A stretch of DNA of 33,715 nucleotides from Fen-1258 sp027348115 (GCA_027348115.1 DAIEQA010000213.1:1-33715), one strand, 5' to 3'; counted from the first letter of the stretch, positions 15,038-23,449 are shown. A program made the numbers and translations. The notes: generated by a model from the sequence alone, not told the origin.

Positions 15038-15625
15038 TTATCCTCCCTTCGGGGAGGATTTTTTTATAACAGCAATTTCACTCTTCGTTAATTCTCTAAC
15101 CTCGCCGGGTTTCATTTTCCCAAGCGAGAGATTTTCAATTCTAACTCTTACAAGACGCAGAGTTGGAAATCCAACAGCCGCGGTCATTCTTCTTACCTGC
15201 CTGTTGCGCCCTTCTATTAATGTTAAGCTGATCCACGAGGTTGGAATATTTTTTCTTTCTCGAACCGGCGGAACGCGAGGCGGAAATCCGGGGTCGCCAA
15301 TCAACTTAACTTTTGCGGGAAGAGTTTTGCCGTCATTTAGATCAACGCCCATGCGAAGTTTCCCCAGGTCATTCTCGTTCGGTATGCCCTCAACCTGAAC
15401 GCAATATTCCCGTTCATGTTTATTTTTTGGATTAAGAAGAAATTCCGTTAATGATTTATCGTTGGTAATCAAAAGCAGACCTTCGCTGTCCATATCGAGT
15501 CGGCCAACCGGGTAAACATCACGTGGAAATTTATGGAGTGAACCAAGAGTCGGTCTGTTGCTTTTATCAGTGAATTGAGTCAACATACCGTAAGGTTTAT
15601 AGATGATGGAATATTTTTTTGTCAT
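15038..15625 (-). CDS. rluE: 23S rRNA pseudouridine synthase, RluE type
   Basis: A 195-residue RsuA/RluB/E/F-family pseudouridine synthase without the N-terminal S4 domain, as in RluE. The catalytic aspartate is Asp44 in YPVGRLDMDSEGLLLITND; GRNRQVRRMTAAVGFPTLRL at 139-158 is the family's RNA-binding/active-site segment. The blocks PYGMLTQFTD, EYCVQVEGIP, LNDGKTLPA and RERKNIPTSW closely resemble E. coli RluE, which makes pseudouridine 2457 in 23S rRNA. The final codons (IKKSSPKGG) are written through the hairpin that terminates the opposite Yip1 gene, so the C-terminal tail is probably shaped by terminator constraints rather than by enzyme function. Confidence 0.92.
   Translation of the reverse strand: MTKKYSIIYKPYGMLTQFTDKSNRPTLGSLHKFPRDVYPVGRLDMDSEGLLLITNDKSLTEFLLNPKNKHEREYCVQVEGIPNENDLGKLRMGVDLNDGKTLPAKVKLIGDPGFPPRVPPVRERKNIPTSWISLTLIEGRNRQVRRMTAAVGFPTLRLVRVRIENLSLGKMKPGEVRELTKSEIAVIKKSSPKGG
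15040..15065 (+). terminator. Rho-independent terminator of the Yip1 gene, inside the end of rluE
   Basis: Perfect 8-bp stem ATCCTCCC/GGGAGGAT (15040-15047 with 15052-15059) capped by a TTCG tetraloop and followed by seven T. It overlaps the last codons of the convergent rluE gene. Confidence 0.92.
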
Positions 15626-15650
15626 TGTTACATACCGACCTCACCCTTTG

Positions 15651-15675
15651 TCCCTCTCCTTAGCAAGGAGAGGGA
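15651..15675. repeat. REP-like palindrome between rluE and priA
   Basis: Eleven-bp perfect stem TCCCTCTCCTT/AAGGAGAGGGA around a three-base AGC loop, with further imperfect pairing of the flanks (ACCTCACCCTTT against AACAGGGAAAGGT). There is no T-run on either strand. It is 12 bases after the priA stop on the minus strand. Confidence 0.7.
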
Positions 15676-15687
15676 AACAGGGAAAGG

Positions 15688-18150
15688 TTATAAAATGGAT
15701 TGCGGGTCAATGTCTATAACCGGTTTAATTTCTTTGAACCGGGATTTCTGGTTGAACTCTACGAATGAATTTAAAATTGCCTTACGTAAAAGCTTTCCGG
15801 AAGGATCGCTTTTTTTTCCGCTCTTGATTAAAATTTGATAACGGTACTGCCCCTTTATTTTGTATATCGTTGCTTCGGCAGGCGGCGTAATCTTCAAACT
15901 TTTTTCATACCTGCGCAGCAAGGAATAAAATTCTTTTATTGCGGCTTTCACACGGTCTTCTTTTTCATCTTTCATTTCGATAAGCCCGATTCGGGTAAAC
16001 GGCGGGTACTCTCCCTGTTCGCGAAGAACGATTTCCTTTTCATAAAATCCTTTGTAATCGTTCATCAAAACTTTTTGCAGAACGAAATGTTTTTGATTTT
16101 GCGTTTGGATTATTACCTCGCCGGTTTTCTCGCTGCGGCCAGATCTTCCGGAGACTTGCGTTAGAAGTTGAAACGTTCTTTCATCGGCACGGAAATCCGG
16201 AATCCACAACGATGTTTCCGCGGCAATTACTCCTACCAATGTGACATTGGCAAAATCCAATCCCTTAGAAACCATTTGCGTGCCGACAAGAATATCAATC
16301 TCGCCGTTAGCAAAACTATTCAGCAACTCGCCCAACTTTCCTTTTTTATTGATCGAATCGGAGTCTACCCGTTCAATTTTTGCATTCGGGAAATAGTAAT
16401 CGAGTTCGTCTTCCACGCGCTGCGTGCCGGTTCCATAGAATTTCAACGATAACGATCCGCAGGTAGGGCATGCCTTCGGCACATGCTGTACAATTCCGCA
16501 GTAATGGCACTGCAAAATATTTTTGTTAAGATGATGAACCAAAGCCACGGAACAATCCGGGCATGTGATAACCTCGCCGCAGTCGTTGCAAAAAACCTGT
16601 GTAGCAAAACCCCGCCTGTTTTGAAGAATGATAATGCTTTCTTTTTTCCTGAGCCGCTCGCCTATTTCATTTAGAAGGGTATGGGAAAAAATAGATTCCA
16701 TCTTTTTCTTTTTTTTCTCGATCGTTACATCGACAAGTTTTATCAGAGGTAATTTAGCATTGTCGATTCTTTCCGGCAATTCAACCAGAGTATATTTTCC
16801 ATTCAGCGCGTTGAACATGCTTTCAACCGATGGCGTTGCCGATCCTAAAACGGCAGGGCAGTTGCTGAATCTCGCTCTTATAATTGCCGCATCGCGTGCA
16901 TGATACTTAGGAACAATTTCCTGCTGCTTATAACTTTGGTCGTGCTCTTCATCAACTACTACAAGCCCGATGTTTTTAAGCGGGGCAAATAAAGCGGAAC
17001 GCGGACCGATAACCACTTTGTATTTTCCGGCAACAATTCCTCGCCAGGAATCGTATCGCTCGCCCAGAGACATCCTGCTGTGAAGAACAGCGGTAATATC
17101 TCCAAAGTAATTAAAAAACCGCGACGTAATTTGGGGAGTCAGCGAAATTTCCGGCACAAGGATAATTACACTTTTCCCCTTCTCGATCGCCTTCTTGGCA
17201 AGCTCGATATAAACTTGCGTTTTGCCGCTTCCCGTTATTCCGTGAAGAAGATAAGTCTCAAATTTGTTTTGCTCTATCGACGAAGAGACATTATCGATTA
17301 TTTTCAGCTGGATCTCTGTCGGGGTTATCTTTTTAGTTTCCTCTTTGTAAGTTTCCGAATAGACGCGCTCAATTTCCTTATCGAAAATTTCCACAATGTT
17401 TTTTTTTGCGAGACTGTTTACCGCCGAAACCGATAAATTGTTTTTTTTCAACAGCTCGGCAAGCTGCACCGGTTCTTTACGGGAAATTAGTTCCAGCAGT
17501 ATCACAACCTGTTTGGGAGATTTCTTTTCTATTTCGGGAATGACGTTGTAAGTCTCATCGATCGATTTGCCAAGCCGTACGAATTTTGCCTTCTTAACAC
17601 GAACCTTGGCCGAATCAATTTCGCTAAGAAGAGAAACGGCTCCAATCTTTTCAAGGGAGCGCAGTAACGAATGGATATTTTTATTCTTTATTTCTTTCTG
17701 CAGCCGGGAAACGTTATGCACTTCTCTCTGAGAAAGAGCGGACAATAATTTTGCCCGGTTAGAAGTTTTCTTTCTTTCCTCGTCAAAAAGTTTTGCGCAG
17801 AAATCTTTATCGCTCACAACCCTGCGCCTGGATTCCACATCCGAGCCGTAGGGTACGCAATTTTTTAACGCCTCGCCCAACGAGCTAAGATAGTACTCCG
17901 ATAACCATTCATAAAATTTTAAATCCGTTTTGTCAAAGATAGGGCTCTCGTCAAGCACATCTTTAACCGGCTTAATTTTTTCTTTTACGTCGGTTGTTCC
18001 GGAGAGATCAATTATGTATCCGGTAAGAACTCTTTTTCCGAACGGCACAATAGCACGCACTCCTATCTTTACCGAATCCGTCAATTCATCCGGTACGGAA
18101 TAAGTGAATGCGTTTCTAAACGGCAATGGAAAAACAATTTGACAATACAT
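15688..18150 (-). CDS. priA: Primosomal replication restart helicase PriA
   Basis: An 820-residue superfamily 2 DNA helicase that recognises stalled forks and reloads the replisome. The N-terminal 3'-DNA-binding domain (MYCQIVFPLPFRNAFTYSVP) is followed by a winged-helix region, then Walker A HGITGSGKTQVY at about 303-314, LVPEISLTPQ, and the DEEH box in VVDEEHDQSYK (about 400-403). The cysteine-rich zinc-binding insertion holds CNDCGEVITCPDC, then CHYCGIVQHVPKACPTCG: four CxxC pairs, as expected. Helicase motifs V and VI (ILVGTQMVSKGLDFANV, QVSGRSGRSEKTGEV) follow. Some 90 residues longer than E. coli PriA but typical of Bacteroidota and Firmicutes forms. Palindromic elements lie on both sides. 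Confidence 0.97.
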   Translation of the reverse strand: MYCQIVFPLPFRNAFTYSVPDELTDSVKIGVRAIVPFGKRVLTGYIIDLSGTTDVKEKIKPVKDVLDESPIFDKTDLKFYEWLSEYYLSSLGEALKNCVPYGSDVESRRRVVSDKDFCAKLFDEERKKTSNRAKLLSALSQREVHNVSRLQKEIKNKNIHSLLRSLEKIGAVSLLSEIDSAKVRVKKAKFVRLGKSIDETYNVIPEIEKKSPKQVVILLELISRKEPVQLAELLKKNNLSVSAVNSLAKKNIVEIFDKEIERVYSETYKEETKKITPTEIQLKIIDNVSSSIEQNKFETYLLHGITGSGKTQVYIELAKKAIEKGKSVIILVPEISLTPQITSRFFNYFGDITAVLHSRMSLGERYDSWRGIVAGKYKVVIGPRSALFAPLKNIGLVVVDEEHDQSYKQQEIVPKYHARDAAIIRARFSNCPAVLGSATPSVESMFNALNGKYTLVELPERIDNAKLPLIKLVDVTIEKKKKKMESIFSHTLLNEIGERLRKKESIIILQNRRGFATQVFCNDCGEVITCPDCSVALVHHLNKNILQCHYCGIVQHVPKACPTCGSLSLKFYGTGTQRVEDELDYYFPNAKIERVDSDSINKKGKLGELLNSFANGEIDILVGTQMVSKGLDFANVTLVGVIAAETSLWIPDFRADERTFQLLTQVSGRSGRSEKTGEVIIQTQNQKHFVLQKVLMNDYKGFYEKEIVLREQGEYPPFTRIGLIEMKDEKEDRVKAAIKEFYSLLRRYEKSLKITPPAEATIYKIKGQYRYQILIKSGKKSDPSGKLLRKAILNSFVEFNQKSRFKEIKPVIDIDPQSIL

Positions 18151-18240
18151 TTATCTGCAGCCGGCCTACGGCTTTGGGCAATGGGCCTTTTTTGTTTTTG
18201 ACAAATATAGGAATAAGCTTTTAGGAATGCTTCGAAAGAG

Positions 18241-18269
18241 TTTGCCCCCCTTGCATAAAGGGGGACAAA
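18241..18269. repeat. REP-like palindrome between trxA and priA
   Basis: Twelve-base arms TTTGCCCCCCTT (18241-18252) and AAGGGGGACAAA (18258-18269) pair with one mismatch around a five-base loop. No T-run follows on either strand, which argues against an ordinary terminator. Confidence 0.6.
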
Positions 18270-18276
18270 TGAAAAA

Positions 18277-18612
18277 TTAATTTACTGCGGCGAGGTAAGG
18301 ATTAATCTTACTTACCAGGTGTGATTTTGGAACGGCTCCTATAACGGCATCAACCATCTTGCCGTTTTTGAAAATTCCCAAAGTAGGAATGCTCATTATT
18401 CTGTATTGAGAAGCAACGCCGTAATTTTCGTCTGTGTTAAGTTTTACAACTTTAAGTTTTCCGACGTTTTCATTGGCAATTTCTTCAACTACGGGCGCTA
18501 CCATTCTGCAAGGACCGCACCACGGCGCCCAAAAATCCACAAGTACAGGCAACTCCGATTTCAAAACTTCCTGCTCAAAATTATGATCTGTTCCTTCAAC
18601 TATATTTTTCAT
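18277..18612 (-). CDS. trxA: Thioredoxin
   Basis: A 111-residue thioredoxin with the redox motif FWAPWCGPC. Counting from the ATG at 18612 puts the cysteines at 32 and 35, exactly as in E. coli Trx1, and a GGAG lies eight bases upstream. An alternative start at 18648 would add twelve residues but lacks a ribosome site. The cis-proline region (MSIPTLGIFKNG) and the late GAVPKSHLVSKI helix are present. It reduces disulfides in cytoplasmic proteins such as ribonucleotide reductase. There is no signal peptide. Downstream of the HAD gene on the same strand, with a 70-base gap. Confidence 0.97.
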   Translation of the reverse strand: MKNIVEGTDHNFEQEVLKSELPVLVDFWAPWCGPCRMVAPVVEEIANENVGKLKVVKLNTDENYGVASQYRIMSIPTLGIFKNGKMVDAVIGAVPKSHLVSKINPYLAAVN

Positions 18613-18682
18613 TTTTATCTCCGTTTGTTTTCTATGGATAAGATGCAAAGGGAGGTTAAAAGATTCAGAATAATTTTATTTT

Positions 18683-19423
18683 TCAGACAAGCGGAAGAAT
18701 CTCCGTAAGAGAGTTAATTATTTTTACATCAGGGAGCGGTTTATCCGGGTTTTCGTGCCGGCCATGTGAATAATCGTGTTTGGTTGTAAACGTATCGTGC
18801 ATAATTAACACCGGTTCAATACCGGCCGCCCGGGCACCGGCAATGTCGTCGTTTACGTTATCACCAATAAAAATTACTTCTTCGGGCGTTAGATTTGTTT
18901 CGAGAAGCGCGGCGTCAAAAATTTTGGGGTCCGGTTTGCAGCAATTCAATTCGTCGGAGATAATAATCGCATCGAAGAATTTTTCAAGATCAAAGTGCTT
19001 TAGGGTTTTTCTTATATGCGGGGCATGGTCGAAATTTGTTATGAGCGCAAGAATTTTTTCTTTTCTCAATTTGGATAACACAACCGGCGCGTTATCCGCT
19101 ACCGAGATATATTTTTGCCAGGCATGGGGCGTTTCATCTGCAATAACTTTAAGATCTGTGTTGGTTAAAGGAATCGACAAGCTGTCGCAATGGTTTCTAA
19201 TTCTTGTTTCGTATGTCGTCAATCCGGTTGAGATATTTTTAACGACTTTGCGGCTCATAAAGCTGTTGCTGCTTTTCGAAAATTCTTCGAAGCTTAGATT
19301 GGTTTTATCTTTTATCAAGACGTAGAAAGTCTCGGCCCAGTCATGCCAGGATTGTTCGATATCATTAAAGATAAGCAGCGTACCGTACAGATCGAAGAAG
19401 ACACCTTTTATTGCAGTGTTCAT
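18683..19423 (-). CDS. HAD-superfamily hydrolase with a DxYGT motif
   Basis: A 246-residue class I HAD protein with a helical C1 cap inserted between motifs I and II. Motif I is FFDLYGTLL with nucleophile Asp11; motif II is in LALITNFDHAPHI (Thr); the motif III lysine is in CKPDPKIFDAAL; motif IV is EVIFIGDNVNDDIAGARAAGI. The usual phosphatase acid/base Asp two residues after the nucleophile is replaced by Tyr13, as in haloacid dehalogenases, though DxYGT also occurs in unassigned HAD members. The substrate cannot be named. The gene lies between the HisN-like and trxA genes on the minus strand, without a clear ribosome site before the ATG. Confidence 0.88.
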   Translation of the reverse strand: MNTAIKGVFFDLYGTLLIFNDIEQSWHDWAETFYVLIKDKTNLSFEEFSKSSNSFMSRKVVKNISTGLTTYETRIRNHCDSLSIPLTNTDLKVIADETPHAWQKYISVADNAPVVLSKLRKEKILALITNFDHAPHIRKTLKHFDLEKFFDAIIISDELNCCKPDPKIFDAALLETNLTPEEVIFIGDNVNDDIAGARAAGIEPVLIMHDTFTTKHDYSHGRHENPDKPLPDVKIINSLTEILPLV

Positions 19424-19437
19424 ATGTCATACCAGAG

Positions 19438-19500
19438 CAAGATTAAGGGCAGGAAAGGTGAAGAAATAATTTTCATTGTCTTATGCTGCTGTTAATCTTG
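19438..19500. repeat. Spaced inverted repeat in the HAD/hisN gap
   Basis: CAAGATTAA (19438-19446) and TTAATCTTG (19492-19500) are perfect inverted 9-mers, with some further pairing inward (CAG against CTG). They fill most of the 80-base gap. Possible large hairpin or relic of a small element; function unknown. Confidence 0.35.
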
Positions 19501-19503
19501 TTC

Positions 19504-20265
19504 TCAATTTAATAATTCAACAACCTCATTATGAATAGTACCGCCGGTAGCAATAATGCTGTCACCTTTCACCGGGTCGCCGCCTTTATAATCCGTAATG
19601 TTACCGCCGGCGCCGCAAATAATAGGAACCAGCGCAAGAAGATCCCACGGATTCATAATCGGGTCGAGCATTATATCCGCATAACCTGAAGCTACAAGAT
19701 AATAACCGTAGCAATCGCCCCACTGCCGGTACATTTTAACTTTGTGAACAAGCTCGTCAAACTTTTTAATGTCACGGTGCTGCTCTATGTTTAATTGATC
19801 GGTGGTAAGAAGCACCGCCTCGGAAAGTTTCGAACACTCACGGACTTTTACTTTTTTACCGTTCAACTCGGCGGAATTTCCATCGCCGATTAAAAATTCA
19901 TTCAGGATGGGTTGGTTAATCACTCCAAGAATCGGCTCGCCGTTTTTCATTAATGCTATCAACGTACCAAAAGTGACTGTGCCGCACACAAAACTTTTTG
20001 TTCCGTCGATCGGATCCAAAACCCATTGGTATTCTGCGCCAGGATTATGTTCTCCGAACTCCTCGCCTAAAATTCCGTGCGAAGGAAAATTTTTCATTAT
20101 TAATCTGCGCATCAGCTCTTCGGATTTTTTATCTGCAATGGTTACCGGCGACAAATCTTTTTTCGTTTCAACCGCAACATCGTGCCGCCAGTATCCTCTA
20201 ATTATTTTTCCGCTTTCATCCGCCAGTTGCTTGCAGAAGCTTTTAAGTTCATCTAATTCGCTCAT
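19504..20265 (-). CDS. Inositol-monophosphatase-family phosphatase, probably histidinol-phosphatase (HisN type)
   Basis: From the ATG at 20265 the protein has 253 residues. Metal-binding motifs of the IMPase fold are intact: GILGEEFG (Glu68/Glu69), WVLDPIDGTKSF (Asp84, Asp87) and NPWDLLALVPIICGAGG. Segments such as FVCGTVTFGTLIALM and YRQWGDCYGYYLVASG resemble the HisN-type histidinol-phosphatases that do the penultimate step of histidine synthesis, but other sugar-phosphate substrates are possible and no his genes are nearby. An in-frame start at 20328 adds 21 residues yet would leave only 23 bases to the divergent gene, so 20265 is preferred. Neither start has a strong ribosome site. Confidence 0.85.
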   Translation of the reverse strand: MSELDELKSFCKQLADESGKIIRGYWRHDVAVETKKDLSPVTIADKKSEELMRRLIMKNFPSHGILGEEFGEHNPGAEYQWVLDPIDGTKSFVCGTVTFGTLIALMKNGEPILGVINQPILNEFLIGDGNSAELNGKKVKVRECSKLSEAVLLTTDQLNIEQHRDIKKFDELVHKVKMYRQWGDCYGYYLVASGYADIMLDPIMNPWDLLALVPIICGAGGNITDYKGGDPVKGDSIIATGGTIHNEVVELLN

Positions 20266-20351
20266 ATCGTTATCATATTTTATGAACAATTTCTCCGCAA
20301 AGATATTCCAATTACAAATCTTTAACAAAATGTTATATTTTTACGTTAGCA

Positions 20352-21314
20352 ATGAATGTAATTAAAGCAAATAAAGAATCGATTTCGGCCGCGGCAGATA
20401 TAATTAAGCGCGGCGGGCTTGTAGCTTTTCCTACCGAAACTGTTTACGGTCTTGGCGCCAACGGGTTAGACCCGATTGCCGTTGCTAAAATCTTTGAAGC
20501 AAAAAAGCGTCCTTCGTTCAATCCGCTCATTCTTCATATTTCTCAAAAAAGCTGGTTACAAAAATTTTCCACGACTAACAGCGAAAGGGTCGATCATCTT
20601 ATAAATAAATTCTGGCCTGGGCCATTAACCTTAGTTCTACCCAAAACCGATATTGTTCCGGATATTGTTACTGCCGGAAATCCAACGGTTGCCATTAGAA
20701 TGCCGGATCATAAAGTTGCGCTGAACCTCATTGATGAAGCTCAAACTCCAATTGCGGCTCCGAGCGCAAACCGATTCGGGCATCTCAGTCCTACCGAAGC
20801 TTCGCATGTTTCAAAATATCTCGGCGACAAAGTTGATTTAATTCTCGACGGCGGCAGATGCAGCGTTGGCGTTGAATCCACAATACTTGAATATTACAGA
20901 GACGATTTTTACCTGCTTCGTCCCGGCGGCTTGTCTAAAGAAGAAATTGAAAAAGAGATCGGGCAGATTAAAGCCGGTAAGACAAGTGCAGCCAAGCCCA
21001 ATTCTCCAGGGCAACTCCCGTTTCATTATTCGCCGCTTACCCCTTTGCGTTTTTTTAACAAAGACTTCCTGGATGACAGCAAAAAAATCGGAGCGGTTTT
21101 TTTCCGCGAAAAGAATGTTGACTACCCTTTTGCATCGGTTAGAATTCTTTCTCCGAATGGAAACATGCGAGAAGCAGCGGCAAATTTGTTCTCATTCCTA
21201 CACGATCTCGAAAAGGAAAAACTCGATCTTATTCTTGTGGAAGCCGTAGAGGAAAAAGAATTGGGAAGAGCGATTATGGACCGCTTAAAAAAAGCTGCAA
21301 AGAAATTTGAATAA
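20352..21314 (+). CDS. L-threonylcarbamoyladenylate synthase, Sua5 type
   Basis: Makes threonylcarbamoyl-AMP from threonine, bicarbonate and ATP, the first step of the t6A37 modification of ANN-decoding tRNAs. At 320 residues it is the long Sua5/YwlC form. The YrdC domain (1 to about 205) has AFPTETVYGLGANG at 25-38 and KKRPSFNPLILH at 51-62 (the KxR...N ATP-binding pattern). The C-terminal Sua5 domain (about 228-320) has PGQLPFHYSPLTP at its linker and ends GRAIMDRLKKAAKKF. No Shine-Dalgarno sequence is seen before the ATG. A hairpin (21309-21341) overlaps the stop. It diverges from the HisN-like gene across 86 bases. Confidence 0.95.
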   Translation: MNVIKANKESISAAADIIKRGGLVAFPTETVYGLGANGLDPIAVAKIFEAKKRPSFNPLILHISQKSWLQKFSTTNSERVDHLINKFWPGPLTLVLPKTDIVPDIVTAGNPTVAIRMPDHKVALNLIDEAQTPIAAPSANRFGHLSPTEASHVSKYLGDKVDLILDGGRCSVGVESTILEYYRDDFYLLRPGGLSKEEIEKEIGQIKAGKTSAAKPNSPGQLPFHYSPLTPLRFFNKDFLDDSKKIGAVFFREKNVDYPFASVRILSPNGNMREAAANLFSFLHDLEKEKLDLILVEAVEEKELGRAIMDRLKKAAKKFE

Positions 21315-21341
21315 GCTTTATCATTTTTCTAATGCTTATTC
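21309..21341 (+). terminator. Possible weak terminator after the Sua5-type gene
   Basis: Perfect 8-bp inverted repeat GAATAAGC/GCTTATTC (21309-21316 with 21334-21341), 17-base loop, beginning at the last sense codon. It has no T-run downstream, so function as a terminator is uncertain. Confidence 0.35.
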
Positions 21342-21543
21342 CTGAAGGTTTAACTTGAATGTACGTTACAAATCCAAATTTAAGAATTACGGCTATTAGC
21401 ATAATAAAGAGCGTGCGGAAGATTTTTCAGTTTTTTATTTTGAAATATGGAAACCCGGGATTAGTTGCCGATTAATTATTTGAGACATAAAAAGCAATTA
21501 CCTCCGAAATAAAATAAATACTAACTGTGAGCAGGAGCAGCAT

Positions 21544-22734
21544 ATGTCTAAAGAAATGGTTCTCGAAAAAATTGAGCAAGCGGTAAAAATTTTAAATGAA
21601 AAAGAAATAGACATGTGGATGACGTTCGTCCGAGAAACCGGCAACATCAAAGATCCGATGATGGATATGATTGTGGGCAGCGGCGCTACATGGCAATCAG
21701 CATTTATGATCTCTAAAAACGGAGATACAAATGCAATTGTGGGTTCTCTCGAACTGGAAAACATGAAGTCGGTAGGAACATACAAATACCTTCACGGATA
21801 TTTAAGATCGGTTAAAGAAAAACTTCTCGAGGTTCTCGATAATTATAAGCCGGCAAGAATCGCGGTAAATTATTCGCGCAACTCTACACTGGCGGATGGA
21901 ATGACTTACGGTTTATATCTAGAATTGATGGATCATTTGAAAGATACAAAGTATGCCGACTCGCTGATTTCATCCGAAGATATAGTTGCAGCATTAAGAG
22001 GAAGAAAATCCGAGAGCGAAATCGCGGCACTGAAGTCAGCCATAAACGAAGCGTTGAAAATTTTTGACGAGGTTACAAAATTTCTTAAACCCGGAGTAAC
22101 CGAAAAACAGGTAGCACAGTTTGTCCTCGATCTCTGCGAGCAAAGAGGATTAGAACCATCGTGGGAAAGAGAATTTTGTCCCTCCGTATTTTCTGGCCCA
22201 GATACGGCCGGTGCCCATTCCGGTCCAACCGATCGTGTAGTTCAAGCCGGTCATGTAGTTAATATGGATTTCGGCGTTAAGGTGAACGGGTACTGTTCGG
22301 ATCTCCAGAGAACATGGTACGTGTTACGTCCGCATGAAGACACGGCCCCTGCCGAAGTACAAAAAGGTTTTGATGTTATCGTTGAATCGATAACACGTTC
22401 GGCCAACGAATTGAAACCCGGGAAGAAAGGTTGGGAAATTGACGAGATTGCACGCAACTTTATTCAAACAAAAGGTTACGAAGAATTTCCGCACGGATTA
22501 GGACACCAGGTTGGAAAGCTGGTTCATGACGGCGGCGCACTTCTCGGACCCAAATGGGAACGTTATGGTAATCTACCATTTATGGAAGTTGAAGAAAAAA
22601 ACATCTTCACTATCGAACCCAGATTAACAATTCCCGGATACGGAATTGCTACAATTGAGGAAGAAGTGCTGGCTACAAACAGCGGTTGCGAATTTCTTTC
22701 GCCGCGACAGACGGAAATTTATCTTGTGAAGTAA
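21544..22734 (+). CDS. M24-family metallopeptidase (Xaa-Pro aminopeptidase-like)
   Basis: A 396-residue protein: an N-terminal creatinase-type domain (about 1-155), then a pita-bread catalytic domain. All five metal ligands are visible: Asp242 (VNMDFG), Asp253 (YCSDLQRTW), His321 (FPHGLGHQVG), Glu358 (IFTIEPRL) and Glu372 (ATIEEEV), so it should be an active dinuclear metallopeptidase. His317 is the usual substrate-binding His. Prolidase or Xaa-Pro aminopeptidase activity is the default expectation; exact specificity is unresolved. No signal peptide, so probably cytoplasmic. A GGAG site lies just before the ATG. The 229-base gap upstream contains only AT-rich sequence and the hairpin after the Sua5-type gene. 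Confidence 0.92.
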   Translation: MSKEMVLEKIEQAVKILNEKEIDMWMTFVRETGNIKDPMMDMIVGSGATWQSAFMISKNGDTNAIVGSLELENMKSVGTYKYLHGYLRSVKEKLLEVLDNYKPARIAVNYSRNSTLADGMTYGLYLELMDHLKDTKYADSLISSEDIVAALRGRKSESEIAALKSAINEALKIFDEVTKFLKPGVTEKQVAQFVLDLCEQRGLEPSWEREFCPSVFSGPDTAGAHSGPTDRVVQAGHVVNMDFGVKVNGYCSDLQRTWYVLRPHEDTAPAEVQKGFDVIVESITRSANELKPGKKGWEIDEIARNFIQTKGYEEFPHGLGHQVGKLVHDGGALLGPKWERYGNLPFMEVEEKNIFTIEPRLTIPGYGIATIEEEVLATNSGCEFLSPRQTEIYLVK

Positions 22735-22748
22735 TCGGATTGATTGAG

Positions 22749-22777
22749 GCGGGTAGTTCCATTAAAAAACTATCCGC
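22749..22777. terminator. Hairpin between the M24 and B12-binding genes
   Basis: Ten-base arms (22749-22758 with 22768-22777, one mismatch) in the 70-base gap between convergent genes. There is only a broken T-rich tract, so it is a modest bidirectional terminator candidate. Confidence 0.45.
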
Positions 22778-22804
22778 ATTTATGTTTTCATGTTTCAACG
22801 AAAA

Positions 22805-23449
22805 TTAATTTTGATGAAAGCCGGTGAGATATCTTTCGAGACCGTTTAGACATGTTATATAATGCGTGTTGCTGTACTTTATCAAACATTCCGACCTACC
22901 GTTCGCTAACGCCTGCCCCCCGACGACAATTTCCTGTTCGGGAAATTCTTCTTTAATATCATCCAGCAGGTTAATGAGGCGGCTAATATTCATATAGAAG
23001 CTGTTTGAGATTCCGACCATATCCGGTTTTTTTTCGCGGATGAGATTCATTATTTCTTCCTGCGGAATGTTGGCGCCGACAAATATTGTATTCCATCCAA
23101 GCGCCTCAAGAAAGCCCGCTACCATGCGCGCTCCCAATTCATGGTATTCCTTATCAAGGCAGGTAATTAATGCAAGCTTGCCGTTTTTATTTTTACTCGA
23201 AAAATTTCCGGCAACGTATTCAATCATTCCTTCGGTTATCTTGGTGGCAACGTGCTCGTCGGCAATCGAACATCTTTCTTTTTCCCACATCAGCCCGATA
23301 CGGTACATCGAACGCTGAAATAACTCAAGATAAATTTCTTTTATCGTAATGCCCTGCTCAATTAAATTGGTTACTATCTGAAGACATTGTTTTTTGTCTC
23401 CGTCCAGCAGGGTATTTAAATAATGCAGATAAACTACTTCCGAAAGCAT
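22805..23449 (-). CDS. Stand-alone cobalamin-binding protein with CarH-like photosensor motifs
   Basis: A 214-residue protein. Residues 5-80 form the four-helix B12-binding-2 cap (YLHYLNTLLDGDKKQCLQIV, then MYRIGLMWEKE) and about 90-212 a Rossmann-like B12-binding domain. The lower axial ligand is His103 in KEYHELGARM, giving ExHxxG, with VGISNS and VVGGQAL further on. Trp55, nine residues, then Glu65-His66 make the Wx9EH signature of CarH-type adenosylcobalamin photoreceptors. Unlike CarH it has no MerR/helix-turn-helix domain, and the residue after the Trp is Glu rather than His. The start is uncertain: GAGG is only one base from the ATG. It lies 58 bases behind the PAP2/SMS-like gene on the same strand. 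Confidence 0.88.
   Translation of the reverse strand: MLSEVVYLHYLNTLLDGDKKQCLQIVTNLIEQGITIKEIYLELFQRSMYRIGLMWEKERCSIADEHVATKITEGMIEYVAGNFSSKNKNGKLALITCLDKEYHELGARMVAGFLEALGWNTIFVGANIPQEEIMNLIREKKPDMVGISNSFYMNISRLINLLDDIKEEFPEQEIVVGGQALANGRSECLIKYSNTHYITCLNGLERYLTGFHQN

Noticed and set aside
18241..18269. Terminator for trxA
   Set aside because: The palindrome lacks a T-run on the minus strand, so it was listed as a REP-like element instead.
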